Source: Flavobacterium fluviatile
GTDB taxonomy: Bacteria; Bacteroidota; Bacteroidia; Flavobacteriales; Flavobacteriaceae
Reading direction: 5' to 3'
Assembly: GCF_010645065.1 (NCBI RefSeq)
Contig: NZ_JAADZW010000018.1
Span: 1 to 64,000 of the forward strand
Length of the DNA stretch: 64,000 nucleotides
Both the position numbers and the translations under genes were made by a program. Each line of letters begins with the position of its first letter. Position 1 is the stretch's first letter. The notes beneath the pieces are model-generated. The model was given only the letters and a program-made list of their open reading frames with translations. It was not told where the DNA came from and did not search any database. Shown in pieces: positions 32,959 to 42,314 of this stretch.

Positions 32959-33486
32959 CTACTTTTTTCTAATCTTATACACTTTCAAACAATTGAGATA
33001 ATGTTTTAGATTTTGATTATCGACCGCACTCGGACTAAACTCATAATCTTTTTTAAGGGTGTAAAATTTTATTGAATTAATGGTATTGGCATTAAGCTTT
33101 TTTATATCAGCGCCCGAGAGTTCCATAACAGCTGTGCCATCACAATTTACTGCAAATGAATTTTTTAAAATATACATATCTCCATTTTTGAAATAAAGTT
33201 CTAATGGTTGTTCCTGTTTTACACAAACATTATCTGTGAATATTTTAAAGTATAGATATAAACTACTTTTTCTTTTCCCTAACTGTAATACAGCATATTC
33301 AGAATCTTCATTAAAAACTCTTAACAAAATTGGCGGCGCACTTGCAAAAAGCTTACCATCGAGCAATAAATCATTCTGTGTAACAGGACAGTTTATTTCA
33401 CTTAACACAGGTAGTTTTTGAGCTTTAACAGGATTGGAAGCTAAGAACAATACAACGATTGCAGGCAAAATTTTAAGTAGGTTCAT
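32959..33486 (-). CDS. Secreted protein of unknown function in the T6SS locus
   Basis: A 175-residue protein with an N-terminal signal peptide ending V-K-A-Q and no lipobox; the mature part is beta-rich with three cysteines (N-C-P, N-C-D-G, N-C-L-K), probably periplasmic. No family is recognised. It lies between the tssC terminator and the unknown 32162 gene, so it may start its own transcript. A role as a periplasmic accessory of the T6SS is possible but is inferred only from location. Confidence 0.45.
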   Translation of the reverse strand: MNLLKILPAIVVLFLASNPVKAQKLPVLSEINCPVTQNDLLLDGKLFASAPPILLRVFNEDSEYAVLQLGKRKSSLYLYFKIFTDNVCVKQEQPLELYFKNGDMYILKNSFAVNCDGTAVMELSGADIKKLNANTINSIKFYTLKKDYEFSPSAVDNQNLKHYLNCLKVYKIRKK

Positions 33487-33534
33487 AAATTTGAATTATT
33501 TGGTTTGACCATTCAAAAGATCAATGTTTTGTTT

Positions 33535-33567
33535 AAAAAGGAAACATAAAAATATGTTCCCTTTTTT
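33535..33567 (-). terminator. Terminator after tssC (minus strand)
   Basis: A hairpin with one internal mismatch (AAGGAAACATA and TATGTTCCCTT around AAAA) is followed on the minus strand by TTTTT. It would end the tssK-tssO-tssB-tssC transcript before the next gene. Confidence 0.7.
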
Positions 33568-33582
33568 ATAGAGGCATTACTA

Positions 33583-34962
33583 TTATTTTTGTTCGTAATC
33601 TGTATCCCATTCAGTTCCGTCGTCTCCTTTATGTCCGTCCATTTTGATAAGGAAGTTTTTTGCAGGGAAATAAGGTTTCATATGGATATCCATATAAATT
33701 CTGTCTTTCTGGATCGGATCCTGCTCGAATCTGCGGATTTCAAAATTTTCGATCAATTTATCAGGACCTGTTATTCCGTCAAGGAAAGCCACAATCTGAT
33801 TCATGATTTCTTTACGTGTTTTTGCTGTAAAGTTTTCGAAAGCACGTCGGTTTAGGAAATCCATTAATACTTTGGTTACATAATCAAAGACACGAACAAC
33901 TGAGTAAGTTTGTAATCCTAAATTATCTCCGCTGAATAATGTTTTGGCAGAGAAAGCCATTACTTTTCCATACTCATTTACCATAGGAACCAATCCTAAG
34001 TTTTCAAGATTTGCGATTTCGCTTTTCTTTAAGTCAAATTTTACTCCGTCAACTTCATTGATACCACCGAATTTTTTACCGGCTGTAACCTGAGACATCA
34101 ATGTTTTATAAATTTTTCCGGCAAGTGCTGCAGAAGGAGCTATGTGCAAATCTTCGTTTTCTCCAATCTGGTCAAATCTGCCGCGTCCTACTAACCAGTT
34201 ACAAGTCATGATTACATTAGAACGATACACATCTCCTCCTGTTAAAGAAGCTGCATCAAACATTTCCATTACATCATCCGGTTCATCAAGGTGCTCAAAA
34301 TCTGTAACCAGCATTACTTTATTCTCATGTGCAATTTTTGCCCATTTTTCGATTACTTTATTTGAACCTAAATAGCCTGGAATTACCAAAATACCGTAGT
34401 TGTTTTTAAGATCTAAACGATCGTAATTATCTACCAGTTCAGCATGAATTGCATCGATAAAACGTGTATTATCAAGATCTTTTAATTGCTCTAAATCAGC
34501 ATTTACGATTGTAACATTTTTTACCTTATCTGTTTCTGTGTTTTTAAAGAATAATGCAACTGTTCTGTAAGCCGCTTCGATTTCCCTTGTATCTTCAACA
34601 GCTTTCGCAAGATTCTTTTTCAACAATGCTTCAGACTCTTTGCTTTTGTCTTCACTTTGTGCCACCATATCAGTCAAAGCATCGTTGCTGCTTAAAACTG
34701 AAGACCATAATTCTAAAGTCTTTAAAAGTGTTTCTCTTTCTTTTGCTTTATTTACTTCTCCAAGGAAAATTTTTCTTCTTGCTTTTCTCTCCGGATTAAG
34801 ATTCTGAATTCCTTCAATTGACATTTCCAATAAATCAAAACCACCGTATTTAGCCAGTTTTTCAATATTCTTTTCAATCGAACCTCCACCTTTTGCGATT
34901 ACTTTAGGTTCTAATACTGCGATATCCTCGTCGTTATTTTTATATGCTTCTTTATTTGACAT
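33583..34962 (-). CDS. tssC: T6SS contractile sheath large subunit TssC (DUF5458)
   Basis: A 459-residue sheath protein of the Bacteroidetes type. F-G-G-I-N-E-V-D-G-V-K-F-D-L and T-Y-S-V-V-R-V-F-D-Y-V-T-K-V-L-M-D-F-L-N-R-R-A-F-E-N-F are family hallmarks, and the C-terminus ends with G-D-D-G-T-E-W-D-T-D-Y. TssB and TssC assemble the contractile sheath around the Hcp tube and are disassembled by ClpV. Its start is 22 bases after the tssB stop in the same direction. Confidence 0.9.
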   Translation of the reverse strand: MSNKEAYKNNDEDIAVLEPKVIAKGGGSIEKNIEKLAKYGGFDLLEMSIEGIQNLNPERKARRKIFLGEVNKAKERETLLKTLELWSSVLSSNDALTDMVAQSEDKSKESEALLKKNLAKAVEDTREIEAAYRTVALFFKNTETDKVKNVTIVNADLEQLKDLDNTRFIDAIHAELVDNYDRLDLKNNYGILVIPGYLGSNKVIEKWAKIAHENKVMLVTDFEHLDEPDDVMEMFDAASLTGGDVYRSNVIMTCNWLVGRGRFDQIGENEDLHIAPSAALAGKIYKTLMSQVTAGKKFGGINEVDGVKFDLKKSEIANLENLGLVPMVNEYGKVMAFSAKTLFSGDNLGLQTYSVVRVFDYVTKVLMDFLNRRAFENFTAKTRKEIMNQIVAFLDGITGPDKLIENFEIRRFEQDPIQKDRIYMDIHMKPYFPAKNFLIKMDGHKGDDGTEWDTDYEQK

Positions 34963-34983
34963 TTCTATGTATTTTTAAAATTT

Positions 34984-35433
34984 TTATTTATTTTCTTTTA
35001 ATTCATTAATAAGCGTTCCAAGACTTTCTAATAAAGCTTTTTTTGCGTCTCCGTCTTCTAAAGCCGCTTTCAGGATTTTGTTAGACTTTAACTGACGAAT
35101 AATTTTTTGATACTGATCTTTTTCAGTTTCCAGTTCAGACAAAAAATTGCTTTGTGACGTAATTCCTTTCATTCCAAAATCACCCAGGTTTTTAAAATTC
35201 AAAGCTTCAACTTTTGTTGCACCTTCAGCAGTTTCAAAGTTTACTTTTACTTCCGGTTTAAAGTGTTCGAATGCTTTTTCGATACTTGTAATTCCTTCAA
35301 CCAGCTCTGGTTTAATAGGTGCGTCAACCGTTAATTTCTGAGCAACAAGTGTTCTGTTTTGAGGGATCGCAATGATTGCTTCATCAGCATCTAATTTTAC
35401 TTCATTACCTCCAATTCCATAATTTGATAACAT
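34984..35433 (-). CDS. tssB: T6SS contractile sheath small subunit TssB
   Basis: A 149-residue sheath subunit matching the Bacteroidetes TssB: start L-S-N-Y-G-I-G-G-N-E-V-K-L-D, a middle P-E-V-K-V-N-F-E-T-A-E-G and a C-terminal coiled, lysine-rich helix that usually contacts ClpV (E-L-K-E-N-K). It lies between tssC and tssO, in the normal order. Confidence 0.88.
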   Translation of the reverse strand: MLSNYGIGGNEVKLDADEAIIAIPQNRTLVAQKLTVDAPIKPELVEGITSIEKAFEHFKPEVKVNFETAEGATKVEALNFKNLGDFGMKGITSQSNFLSELETEKDQYQKIIRQLKSNKILKAALEDGDAKKALLESLGTLINELKENK

Positions 35434-35485
35434 AATTTTTAATTTTTAGTGATTATTCTATTAACTCTTTTACTCTAAATTCTAT

Positions 35486-35998
35486 TTATTGATTTTGATA
35501 AATCTGACGGCAGACATCCAAATCCCTGCTTACTTTTTCTAATTCTTCTTTATACGTTTTTGCCGACTGGTTCAAACTGTCAATAAGATGTGAGTTATGT
35601 GTAAGACTTCTGATCTGCTTTTTATAATCGATAATATTCTTGTATGCGAGAATGATATTGTTGTACAGTTTTTTATTGTCTGTAGTGTCTTTTGGAATTT
35701 TCTGATACATATTAGCAATCATAACATTCGCCAGACGCTGCTGAAAATCGTTATCTACTTTTGGTGAATTGATTGAATCAATCGTCATTCTGATACTGTC
35801 AATTTTTACCGAAAAATTGGTTTGGTAATCGTATTCCCTTTTCATCATTTCGTTTTCTGCCTTAAGCAATTTATTTTCTGCTTTTGGCATATAAAAATTA
35901 AAGGATACTGCAATTAACATCACTGAAAAAGTCAGGATAAATGCTATTAAAAAAGCTATAAATGCTTTTTGGCGTTCTTGTTTATTTAATACTTCCAT
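35486..35998 (-). CDS. tssO: T6SS transmembrane protein TssO
   Basis: A 170-residue protein with one N-terminal membrane segment (about residues 13-33) and a long, mostly helical, probably coiled-coil periplasmic part. It matches the Bacteroidetes T6SS-iii component TssO, which together with TssN is thought to replace the missing TssJ/L/M membrane complex. Direction and spacing (21 bases to tssK) keep it in the core operon. Confidence 0.82.
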   Translation of the reverse strand: MEVLNKQERQKAFIAFLIAFILTFSVMLIAVSFNFYMPKAENKLLKAENEMMKREYDYQTNFSVKIDSIRMTIDSINSPKVDNDFQQRLANVMIANMYQKIPKDTTDNKKLYNNIILAYKNIIDYKKQIRSLTHNSHLIDSLNQSAKTYKEELEKVSRDLDVCRQIYQNQ

Positions 35999-36019
35999 AT
36001 TTATTATTCGTAATTGTTT

Positions 36020-37189
36020 TTAATCTTTTATGAAGAAACTGTGTCGTTTAGAAGTATGCACAATATCTTTTTGATCTGTTTCGGCAACAAATAATTCGAT
36101 ATTTTCTTTCTTCTTACCTATATAATCAAGTTTGTTTAAGGTCTCGTATAACTTTTCAATCTTAACAAGGAAGTTCATGACCAGCGTTGCAGTTTTATCA
36201 ATATGCACATGATCGTATCCTGAATTAATAAGGGATGCAAAAAGTACTTCTAACTCTCCCTGTGATATATCACACCATTCTGCAAAATAATTAAGAAGCT
36301 CTTCTTTACCTGCTCCTGATTTTGAATCAATAAAGTTTTTGATGACTCTTGCAAATGAAACTACGTTAGTCAGCATTGCTGCAGGATGCTGATGCAGGGT
36401 AAACCAACGAAACTGAGTCAGACAACTTCCTAGATAATAACTAGTCGTATCTGTTAACTGAATTACCGTCTGAGGTAAAATTCCAGATTGTTGAGTACGA
36501 TTAATTTTTTGAGAAATCTGAACCGAATAAATTTCGATCTGGCCAAACGTACGTGCAATCTGTGCGTGCATATCAACCAGTTTTGGATGGCAGGCAACAG
36601 TTACCGATGGCGGAATATAATTTTCGTCAAGGATTGTGTTATCACCAATTAAAACTTTACCAATAGCCAGATAAAAACCTCCGTAACCTATCCCGGAACG
36701 AAATTCCTCTGCTTTGATTAAGTGAAGTTTATATTCGGGCTGCGTGTATGGATATCTTGGCGGAACTTCTTCCGGATCTGGCTCTCCAAACGGAATTCTT
36801 TTCTTCGAGTTCACTGATATACAGGCCAACAATACCAATTGTTCTCCATCTTTAATTTCATAAGTATCCTCAGGATATGGAACCTGAAGATCTAATGTGT
36901 CTGTATTACTCCTGCTGATTTCAATTCTTGAACCGTTTGGAGTAATGGCATGACATTCTTCTACACGAACGCGAAGTAATTTATGATTGTCGATTCCGAG
37001 TGTGATTTTTGTAGCCTCCTTATTTTGGTTTCCGGAATCCAATAAACCGTAACTCATGGGTGTGGTATGAATCCCTATTGCATCATTTACCAATTCAGAA
37101 ACATTGTTCTGCATGGATAAGAAATGGCTTTTGTTTATTTTCATCCCGTCAATCCAGTTTACGGGAAAATGATTTAATTTTTCTATCAT
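36020..37189 (-). CDS. tssK: T6SS baseplate subunit TssK
   Basis: A 389-residue TssK relative: L-N-H-F-P-V-N-W-I-D-G-M-K-I-N-K-S-H-F and the middle V-R-V-E-E-C-H-A-I-T-P-N-G-S-R-I-E fit the family's N-terminal shoulder, and the rest is helical. TssK links the baseplate to the membrane-anchored parts. Between tssO and the YfaP/TPR gene, in the same direction. Confidence 0.85.
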   Translation of the reverse strand: MIEKLNHFPVNWIDGMKINKSHFLSMQNNVSELVNDAIGIHTTPMSYGLLDSGNQNKEATKITLGIDNHKLLRVRVEECHAITPNGSRIEISRSNTDTLDLQVPYPEDTYEIKDGEQLVLLACISVNSKKRIPFGEPDPEEVPPRYPYTQPEYKLHLIKAEEFRSGIGYGGFYLAIGKVLIGDNTILDENYIPPSVTVACHPKLVDMHAQIARTFGQIEIYSVQISQKINRTQQSGILPQTVIQLTDTTSYYLGSCLTQFRWFTLHQHPAAMLTNVVSFARVIKNFIDSKSGAGKEELLNYFAEWCDISQGELEVLFASLINSGYDHVHIDKTATLVMNFLVKIEKLYETLNKLDYIGKKKENIELFVAETDQKDIVHTSKRHSFFIKD

Positions 37190-37219
37190 ATATTTTATGT
37201 TTTTCTTTTAAACAAACCT

Positions 37220-38380
37220 TTACTGCATTTTTCCTTTAACCCTAATAATGGCGTTATCATAAACTGTATTTTCTTTTAATTCCTTGACGAGTTTGTAGTA
37301 GTTTAGTGCTTCTTCAAAATCATTTTCGTTTTCAAAAATCTTAGCAATATTGTAATAAGCACTGGCTTTTGTGGTGTTAATTGAATTACCTGAAGCATAC
37401 GTTATTGCTTTTCTGTTTGCGTAAATCGCTTCTGCCTTATACCCTTTTTTGATATACATCAAACCTAAATTTCCGTATGCCTGACCAAATGTTGGATAGT
37501 ATTCTATCGCTTGCTTGTAAAATTCTAAAGCTGTATTTATATCTTTATTTTGATAGGCCAGATCACCTTTTCTGTTTAACTGCATCGCTCTTTTCTTATC
37601 TTCATTGGAGACGTAAACTTGTTCTTCGACATCATTATCACCGTAATTGATGCCAACATCCTGAGTAGTTTTAGAAATGACGGTATTGATATCTATAATT
37701 TCTCCATTTTCATTTATTTTGAATAAGTTCCAAACGTTACCTGTCTTGTTTTTAGGCATGTAATAGGTTTTTACCAACGACTGTCCTACATATACAAAGA
37801 CTTTTGCATCACTGGCTGATAGTTCATTTGAGTTGAGATTATCCTTATTGCTGAAATCGTGAACAAAATAATGATAGGTTTCTCCAAATCTTTTGTTTTC
37901 AATTGTTATCGTTTCCGGTCCGTAGCTATCAGTATCATCTACGTCCAGATTTGCCAGACTTCCTTCCTTTCGTTGAAAAAAGATATGATTTCCGGGAAAA
38001 GTAAGATGTGAATCTAAATCAGAGGGATATTTTCCCCAGTTCAGCACGATTCTCATCCCGTCCAGATTTTTCATGTACGGACTCAATGCATACGTCATAT
38101 CGTTGCATGGACATTTTACCACTAAACTCGAATAATTGTCTTTTTTGATAATTAATAATGTGTTTGAATCATCCGGAAATCCACTATTAATTGTGGTTCT
38201 GCCCTGATTGTTTGTCAGACTCTTTGTTGATGATTCACCATTTCTCTGAATCATTACTTCTGCATTACTAATCACTTTATCTTTTTCGACTGCTGACAAT
38301 ACCTGTACAGATATGTTTTGTGCGCTTACATTATTACTCAAAGCCAGAGCTAAAAAAAAGATTCCTAATTTAAATTTCAT
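37220..38380 (-). CDS. Secreted YfaP-like/TPR protein, T6SS accessory candidate
   Basis: A 386-residue protein with a signal peptide (ending V-S-A-Q). An N-terminal Ig/carboxypeptidase-regulatory-like part is followed by a YfaP/DUF2135-type domain: V-L-N-W-G-K-Y-P-S-D-L-D-S-H-L-T-F, then L-D-V-D-D-T-D-S-Y-G-P-E. Three to four TPR motifs follow (A-L-E-F-Y-K-Q-A-I-E-Y-Y-P; Q-A-Y-G-N-L-G-L-M-Y). The combination suggests a periplasmic scaffold binding protein partners. It is the first gene of the tssKOBC transcript, so it is very likely a T6SS-iii component, yet it does not match any part I know by name. Confidence 0.6.
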   Translation of the reverse strand: MKFKLGIFFLALALSNNVSAQNISVQVLSAVEKDKVISNAEVMIQRNGESSTKSLTNNQGRTTINSGFPDDSNTLLIIKKDNYSSLVVKCPCNDMTYALSPYMKNLDGMRIVLNWGKYPSDLDSHLTFPGNHIFFQRKEGSLANLDVDDTDSYGPETITIENKRFGETYHYFVHDFSNKDNLNSNELSASDAKVFVYVGQSLVKTYYMPKNKTGNVWNLFKINENGEIIDINTVISKTTQDVGINYGDNDVEEQVYVSNEDKKRAMQLNRKGDLAYQNKDINTALEFYKQAIEYYPTFGQAYGNLGLMYIKKGYKAEAIYANRKAITYASGNSINTTKASAYYNIAKIFENENDFEEALNYYKLVKELKENTVYDNAIIRVKGKMQ

Positions 38381-38705
38381 TATATTTTTTATTAAAATTA
38401 CTTATAGTTAACATATATTATTTAAAGATTTTTTGGGTTAATTATTTTAATTAAACAAGTTTAATCTTAAAAAAATAATTTATTTCACAAAATTCATCCT
38501 TATTATTTACAAAAAATCGTGTATCAAATAGCCCAAATTGCAATCATGCCTATTTTAATCATCAAGGTTATTCAGTTTCTATCTCTCTTTTTGTTTTCAC
38601 TTTTACTTTGTCAATTTACTTTATAACATGGATTACAAATTCGCGCTATCGGGTGAAACAGAATCTCACGTTTTCAATCAATATGAATCTACAAGGTTTA
38701 CCTAA
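38381..38705. other. Intergenic region upstream of the YfaP/TPR gene
   Basis: These 325 bases are strongly AT-rich near 38381-38500 and contain no gene or clear -7 consensus in either direction. They presumably carry the promoter of the tssK-tssC transcript and the end of the immunity gene transcript. No terminator hairpin with a T-run was seen. Confidence 0.5.
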
Positions 38706-39512
38706 TCAATCAGCACTATGAATAATAGTAATTTTCACATTTTCTTTTATTTGTTCTAGTTTAATAGAGTTAACTCCGCCTTCATAATTAAACTCGATAT
38801 CAAGTTTATTTGAATTTATTTTATATTCAATATTAATAAGTCCATCTTTTCTAATTTTAATAATCTGATTTTTTTTAGGAATCGATTTTAACAAATATTC
38901 AGATTTATCAATTTCTGCATTTTTAATCATGTTAAAGTAAACTTTTTCAATAGTACTATTTACTATTGTGCATTCTTTAATTACGCCCATTTCAATAATT
39001 GATGTCTCACAATTTTTATGAATAGATGATTCTTTTTCATCATGTATGTAGTAACTTTTATTCTTATTAAAAAAACAATCTATAATTTCATTCCATACTA
39101 CTTTGTCAAAATTTAGTCTTTCAGGATTTTCAATGTCGTTAGTAAAATCCAAAAGCCTTTTGTTTTCAGCATCAAAATTTATCCATCCCACTGTACTGTT
39201 CCCGTCTTCAACAAATAATCTTAATTTCATATTTATAGAATTCTGACTTTCAATTTCAACTTTCAATTCATCCTTAAAAGCATTTTTAACATTTGATTTT
39301 TTAATTAAATCAACTAAGACTTTAGAACAATCTACAATTATCGGTTCTGTCTTTTGATTAATTTCTTGCTTTATTGTATCGATATTCTGAATAGATTTCA
39401 ACTCACTTACAGACTTTTTGTCAATTTTATCTATATCATTTTTTTTACAAGACAAATTAGTTACCAATATAATAACCAACAATATATTCTTTACCATACA
39501 TCTTACATTCAT
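38706..39512 (-). CDS. Candidate immunity lipoprotein for the M23-bearing effector
   Basis: A 268-residue lipoprotein with leader and lipobox (T-N-L-S-C-K-K), so it is probably tethered in the periplasm. The mature part is lysine- and asparagine-rich with no recognised domain. Its ATG overlaps the effector's stop codon in an ATGA arrangement, so translation is coupled; the internal Met at 39497 is an alternative start that keeps the signal peptide. Size, export and overlap point to immunity against the upstream effector. The role is inferred. Confidence 0.6.
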   Translation of the reverse strand: MNVRCMVKNILLVIILVTNLSCKKNDIDKIDKKSVSELKSIQNIDTIKQEINQKTEPIIVDCSKVLVDLIKKSNVKNAFKDELKVEIESQNSINMKLRLFVEDGNSTVGWINFDAENKRLLDFTNDIENPERLNFDKVVWNEIIDCFFNKNKSYYIHDEKESSIHKNCETSIIEMGVIKECTIVNSTIEKVYFNMIKNAEIDKSEYLLKSIPKKNQIIKIRKDGLINIEYKINSNKLDIEFNYEGGVNSIKLEQIKENVKITIIHSAD

Positions 39513-42283
39513 AATGATTCAATAATTTTTGCTTTAACTCCTTTTAGTGACTCTATATATTTTTCTTGTTTATCAGCATTCGTATTATACCATCTTGCAT
39601 AATTCCCTTCATACTTTATAATATATTTTATTTTATATTCCATTCCTACTATAACAGATGGGAGTTTAACAAATTCTTTTTGTTTAGTTGTGACTTGTTC
39701 ATTTCCTCCTTTACCACTCAACCCTTTCCCTTCAAAAGCACTCCAAATTCCTAATGGTTGTTTTGTAAATAGACTTGAATCCCATCCATAGTATGGAGCA
39801 CTTCCAAAAGACTCCATACCCCCTGTCCCACAATACTCATATTGTTCTGATGTAAAATGAAATGTTTCCAATCTATACATTTTTTCAACAATTATTAATA
39901 TATCTTTACCTGACACTACAATTTCTTTCTCAGATCCTTCCCATTTCCAGTTCCATGATTGATTTTTATATTTATTGTACAGCTCAATTAGAGCTTCTTT
40001 TGCGTGGTTTATCGTAAACAATTGTTGTACAGCATTTTCTCCAAAAGTATTTCTAAATCCTTCTTGCAAAATAGTAACAGAGTCTACTAAATCGATTCTT
40101 CTCATAAATGGTTTATCATCAGTTGATAAGGGGATTGATAAGTCATATCCTTTATCTCCAGTATAATGCTCAAAATGCAACATATATATTGTCTCTCCAG
40201 TTATAACTGTTATACCCACTAGATGTCCAGTTACTCCAATTTGTTGTTTTTGAATTACACTATCACCTTTCTTAACAGTTATACTATTTGGAGCCAATTC
40301 ACCATATCTAATGATAAATTTTCTCCCATCATTTGTTTCGTGTAAAATAGTTACCTGATTAGTTTGAGCATAAAAAGATTTAACTTCTAAAACCTCTCCC
40401 TTGCAAATTGCAACCACTGGTTCTTCTGGATTCGTATATAAATCTCTTCCAGCATGTTTTCTTGTCCCTCCTCCCCGATTAGAATTAAATGTTGCTTGAT
40501 TAGCCGCTTGGTTAGCTGCCCAATAAAAACCTTTTCCCCATTTATTTCCCGTATCGTTTTCTGATTTAACCAATAACGGAAATATAATTTCATGCGCTTT
40601 TTTTATAGTAAAATACTCCCCATCCCTTTTCAAAAATTCCCCTTCGTGTTTTACAGTATCACCCAAGCATTCGGCTTTTAACCATAAACTTTCGGTTTGT
40701 GTTTTATAGGTATCGAAAGTAATAGGATCACCACCCTTGTAAGTTTTGTTTTCTAAAGCTTTTTCTACATCGTCTACAAAGGCTGTTTTTCCGGCTGCTA
40801 TCTTGGTATTGCCTTGTTTTCCTTCTTTTGCGTTTTTTAGTATTATTGCTGCAAATTGCTTTTTGTTGTCAACTGTAATTGCAGTGTCATTTTTAAATGT
40901 ATAGGTATAAGCTTCTTCTTTTTTTCCTTTAAGCAGTTTTTCTTTCCATGTTTTTAAATCTTCATCATCTTTTGGGCGTAGTTTTACATTTACCTTTGCT
41001 ATACCGTTTTCAACAGTTGCTTTTAGTGTTGTAAGTTCTGCCCCGTCTTCTTTGGCTTCTAAAACTGGTACAGCTGTATCTGCATCTACTATAATGGTTT
41101 CTTTTTCTTTTATTGTAATAGAAACTTCTTTCCCATCCAGCAAAAATGTTTTTGCAACGACATATACTTCCTCTTCTAGTGGAGCATTATTTATTTTTAT
41201 ATAGTTTGCTCCTAACTTGTACAAATCAAAAGAAACAGGGTCCCCAATATCATAATTATTTTCAGTCAATGCATTTTTAATATCATCAAGTTTGGAATAT
41301 TTTTTATCTGCTTTTACTTGTGCATCTACTCGTTGTTTGATGATTTTTGCTGCCTTATCTTTGTCGATAGGAACATTTTTAGTTTTAAAAATGTATTCAT
41401 GCTTACCCACAGCCTCTGAAGTTTCCAAAGAAAATTCTTCTTTAGCAAAATAGGCACTAATAATGCCTTCTGTTCTTACTATTTCCTCTACTGGTGTTGT
41501 ATCAATTGTTAAAGGGGCTGTATTAGTTGGTACTTCAATTATGGGTTGTACCACCTTGTTTGCTATGAAAAAAAAGAGTATTCTGTCGCTACCGCTAGCA
41601 TTTGTAAGATATTCATCTGTTATGTCTTTTACTTTTATATAGAATTTTTCTGACTCAGAATTTTGACCTGATAGGAGTGTATTTACTCCGGAGATAAAAA
41701 AATTATACCCAAAAGTGGAAAATTTCACATCCACTATTTTACCATCAATACATTTCTCATTTTTTGTTTGGATGCATTGAGGATTTTTTTCACTATATAA
41801 TTCTATGGAAAGGATATCCCCATTTACGCCTTCCGTATTTAATGTAATAAATAAGTTATGGCCATAACTTATTTCACTATTATCAGCTACTCCTTTTGTT
41901 TTACTCCAGGAGGAGGATGTTATTTTTTTGTCGCATTTTCCATATACATGAAGTCCTGTTTTTCCAGGATCATGTCTGCCATATAAACTGGCTTCTAAGT
42001 AGTACGCATAACTCCCACATAGTTTTTTAGGAATAGAAACTCCAAAAGGGGTATTGGCTCGTTTTACTGTTGTTTTTATAACTTCAGTTTTCTTTTGATT
42101 TTGCCACAACCATGTAATATTTCGTTGTTTGTCTTCGGGCGTAGTGTCCTCATACCATTCGCTAACATTAAAATTTACCATTTTGTTAGGTTTTATGCAT
42201 ATAATGTTATTATCTCTTGAAGTATGATTTTCAAGAACATTGCTTGTTTCTGATTCCTTTATTTTTTTTACACCTTTTGCCAT
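39509..42283 (-). CDS. Large T6SS effector with degenerate M23 (LytM-like) domain and unknown C-terminal domain
   Basis: A 924-residue protein without signal peptide. Its N-terminal about 250 residues are beta-rich, followed by repeated lysine-rich beta modules (about 280-580). A LytM/M23 peptidase-like domain spans about 590-730: H610-A-G-R-D614 and L702-H703-F-E are the Zn ligands of M23. The usual catalytic His of Y-x-H-L is E662 (Y-G-E-L) and the first His of H-x-H is M701, so the enzyme may be altered or inactive. The final about 150 residues contain G-I-W-S-A-F-E-G-K-G-L-S-G-K-G-G-N and are the likely toxic part. It follows the DUF4280 spike gene and overlaps the immunity gene. Confidence 0.65.
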   Translation of the reverse strand: MAKGVKKIKESETSNVLENHTSRDNNIICIKPNKMVNFNVSEWYEDTTPEDKQRNITWLWQNQKKTEVIKTTVKRANTPFGVSIPKKLCGSYAYYLEASLYGRHDPGKTGLHVYGKCDKKITSSSWSKTKGVADNSEISYGHNLFITLNTEGVNGDILSIELYSEKNPQCIQTKNEKCIDGKIVDVKFSTFGYNFFISGVNTLLSGQNSESEKFYIKVKDITDEYLTNASGSDRILFFFIANKVVQPIIEVPTNTAPLTIDTTPVEEIVRTEGIISAYFAKEEFSLETSEAVGKHEYIFKTKNVPIDKDKAAKIIKQRVDAQVKADKKYSKLDDIKNALTENNYDIGDPVSFDLYKLGANYIKINNAPLEEEVYVVAKTFLLDGKEVSITIKEKETIIVDADTAVPVLEAKEDGAELTTLKATVENGIAKVNVKLRPKDDEDLKTWKEKLLKGKKEEAYTYTFKNDTAITVDNKKQFAAIILKNAKEGKQGNTKIAAGKTAFVDDVEKALENKTYKGGDPITFDTYKTQTESLWLKAECLGDTVKHEGEFLKRDGEYFTIKKAHEIIFPLLVKSENDTGNKWGKGFYWAANQAANQATFNSNRGGGTRKHAGRDLYTNPEEPVVAICKGEVLEVKSFYAQTNQVTILHETNDGRKFIIRYGELAPNSITVKKGDSVIQKQQIGVTGHLVGITVITGETIYMLHFEHYTGDKGYDLSIPLSTDDKPFMRRIDLVDSVTILQEGFRNTFGENAVQQLFTINHAKEALIELYNKYKNQSWNWKWEGSEKEIVVSGKDILIIVEKMYRLETFHFTSEQYEYCGTGGMESFGSAPYYGWDSSLFTKQPLGIWSAFEGKGLSGKGGNEQVTTKQKEFVKLPSVIVGMEYKIKYIIKYEGNYARWYNTNADKQEKYIESLKGVKAKIIESL

Positions 42284-42314
42284 TTCTATTCTTTTAGAAA
42301 TAATGAATTTATTT

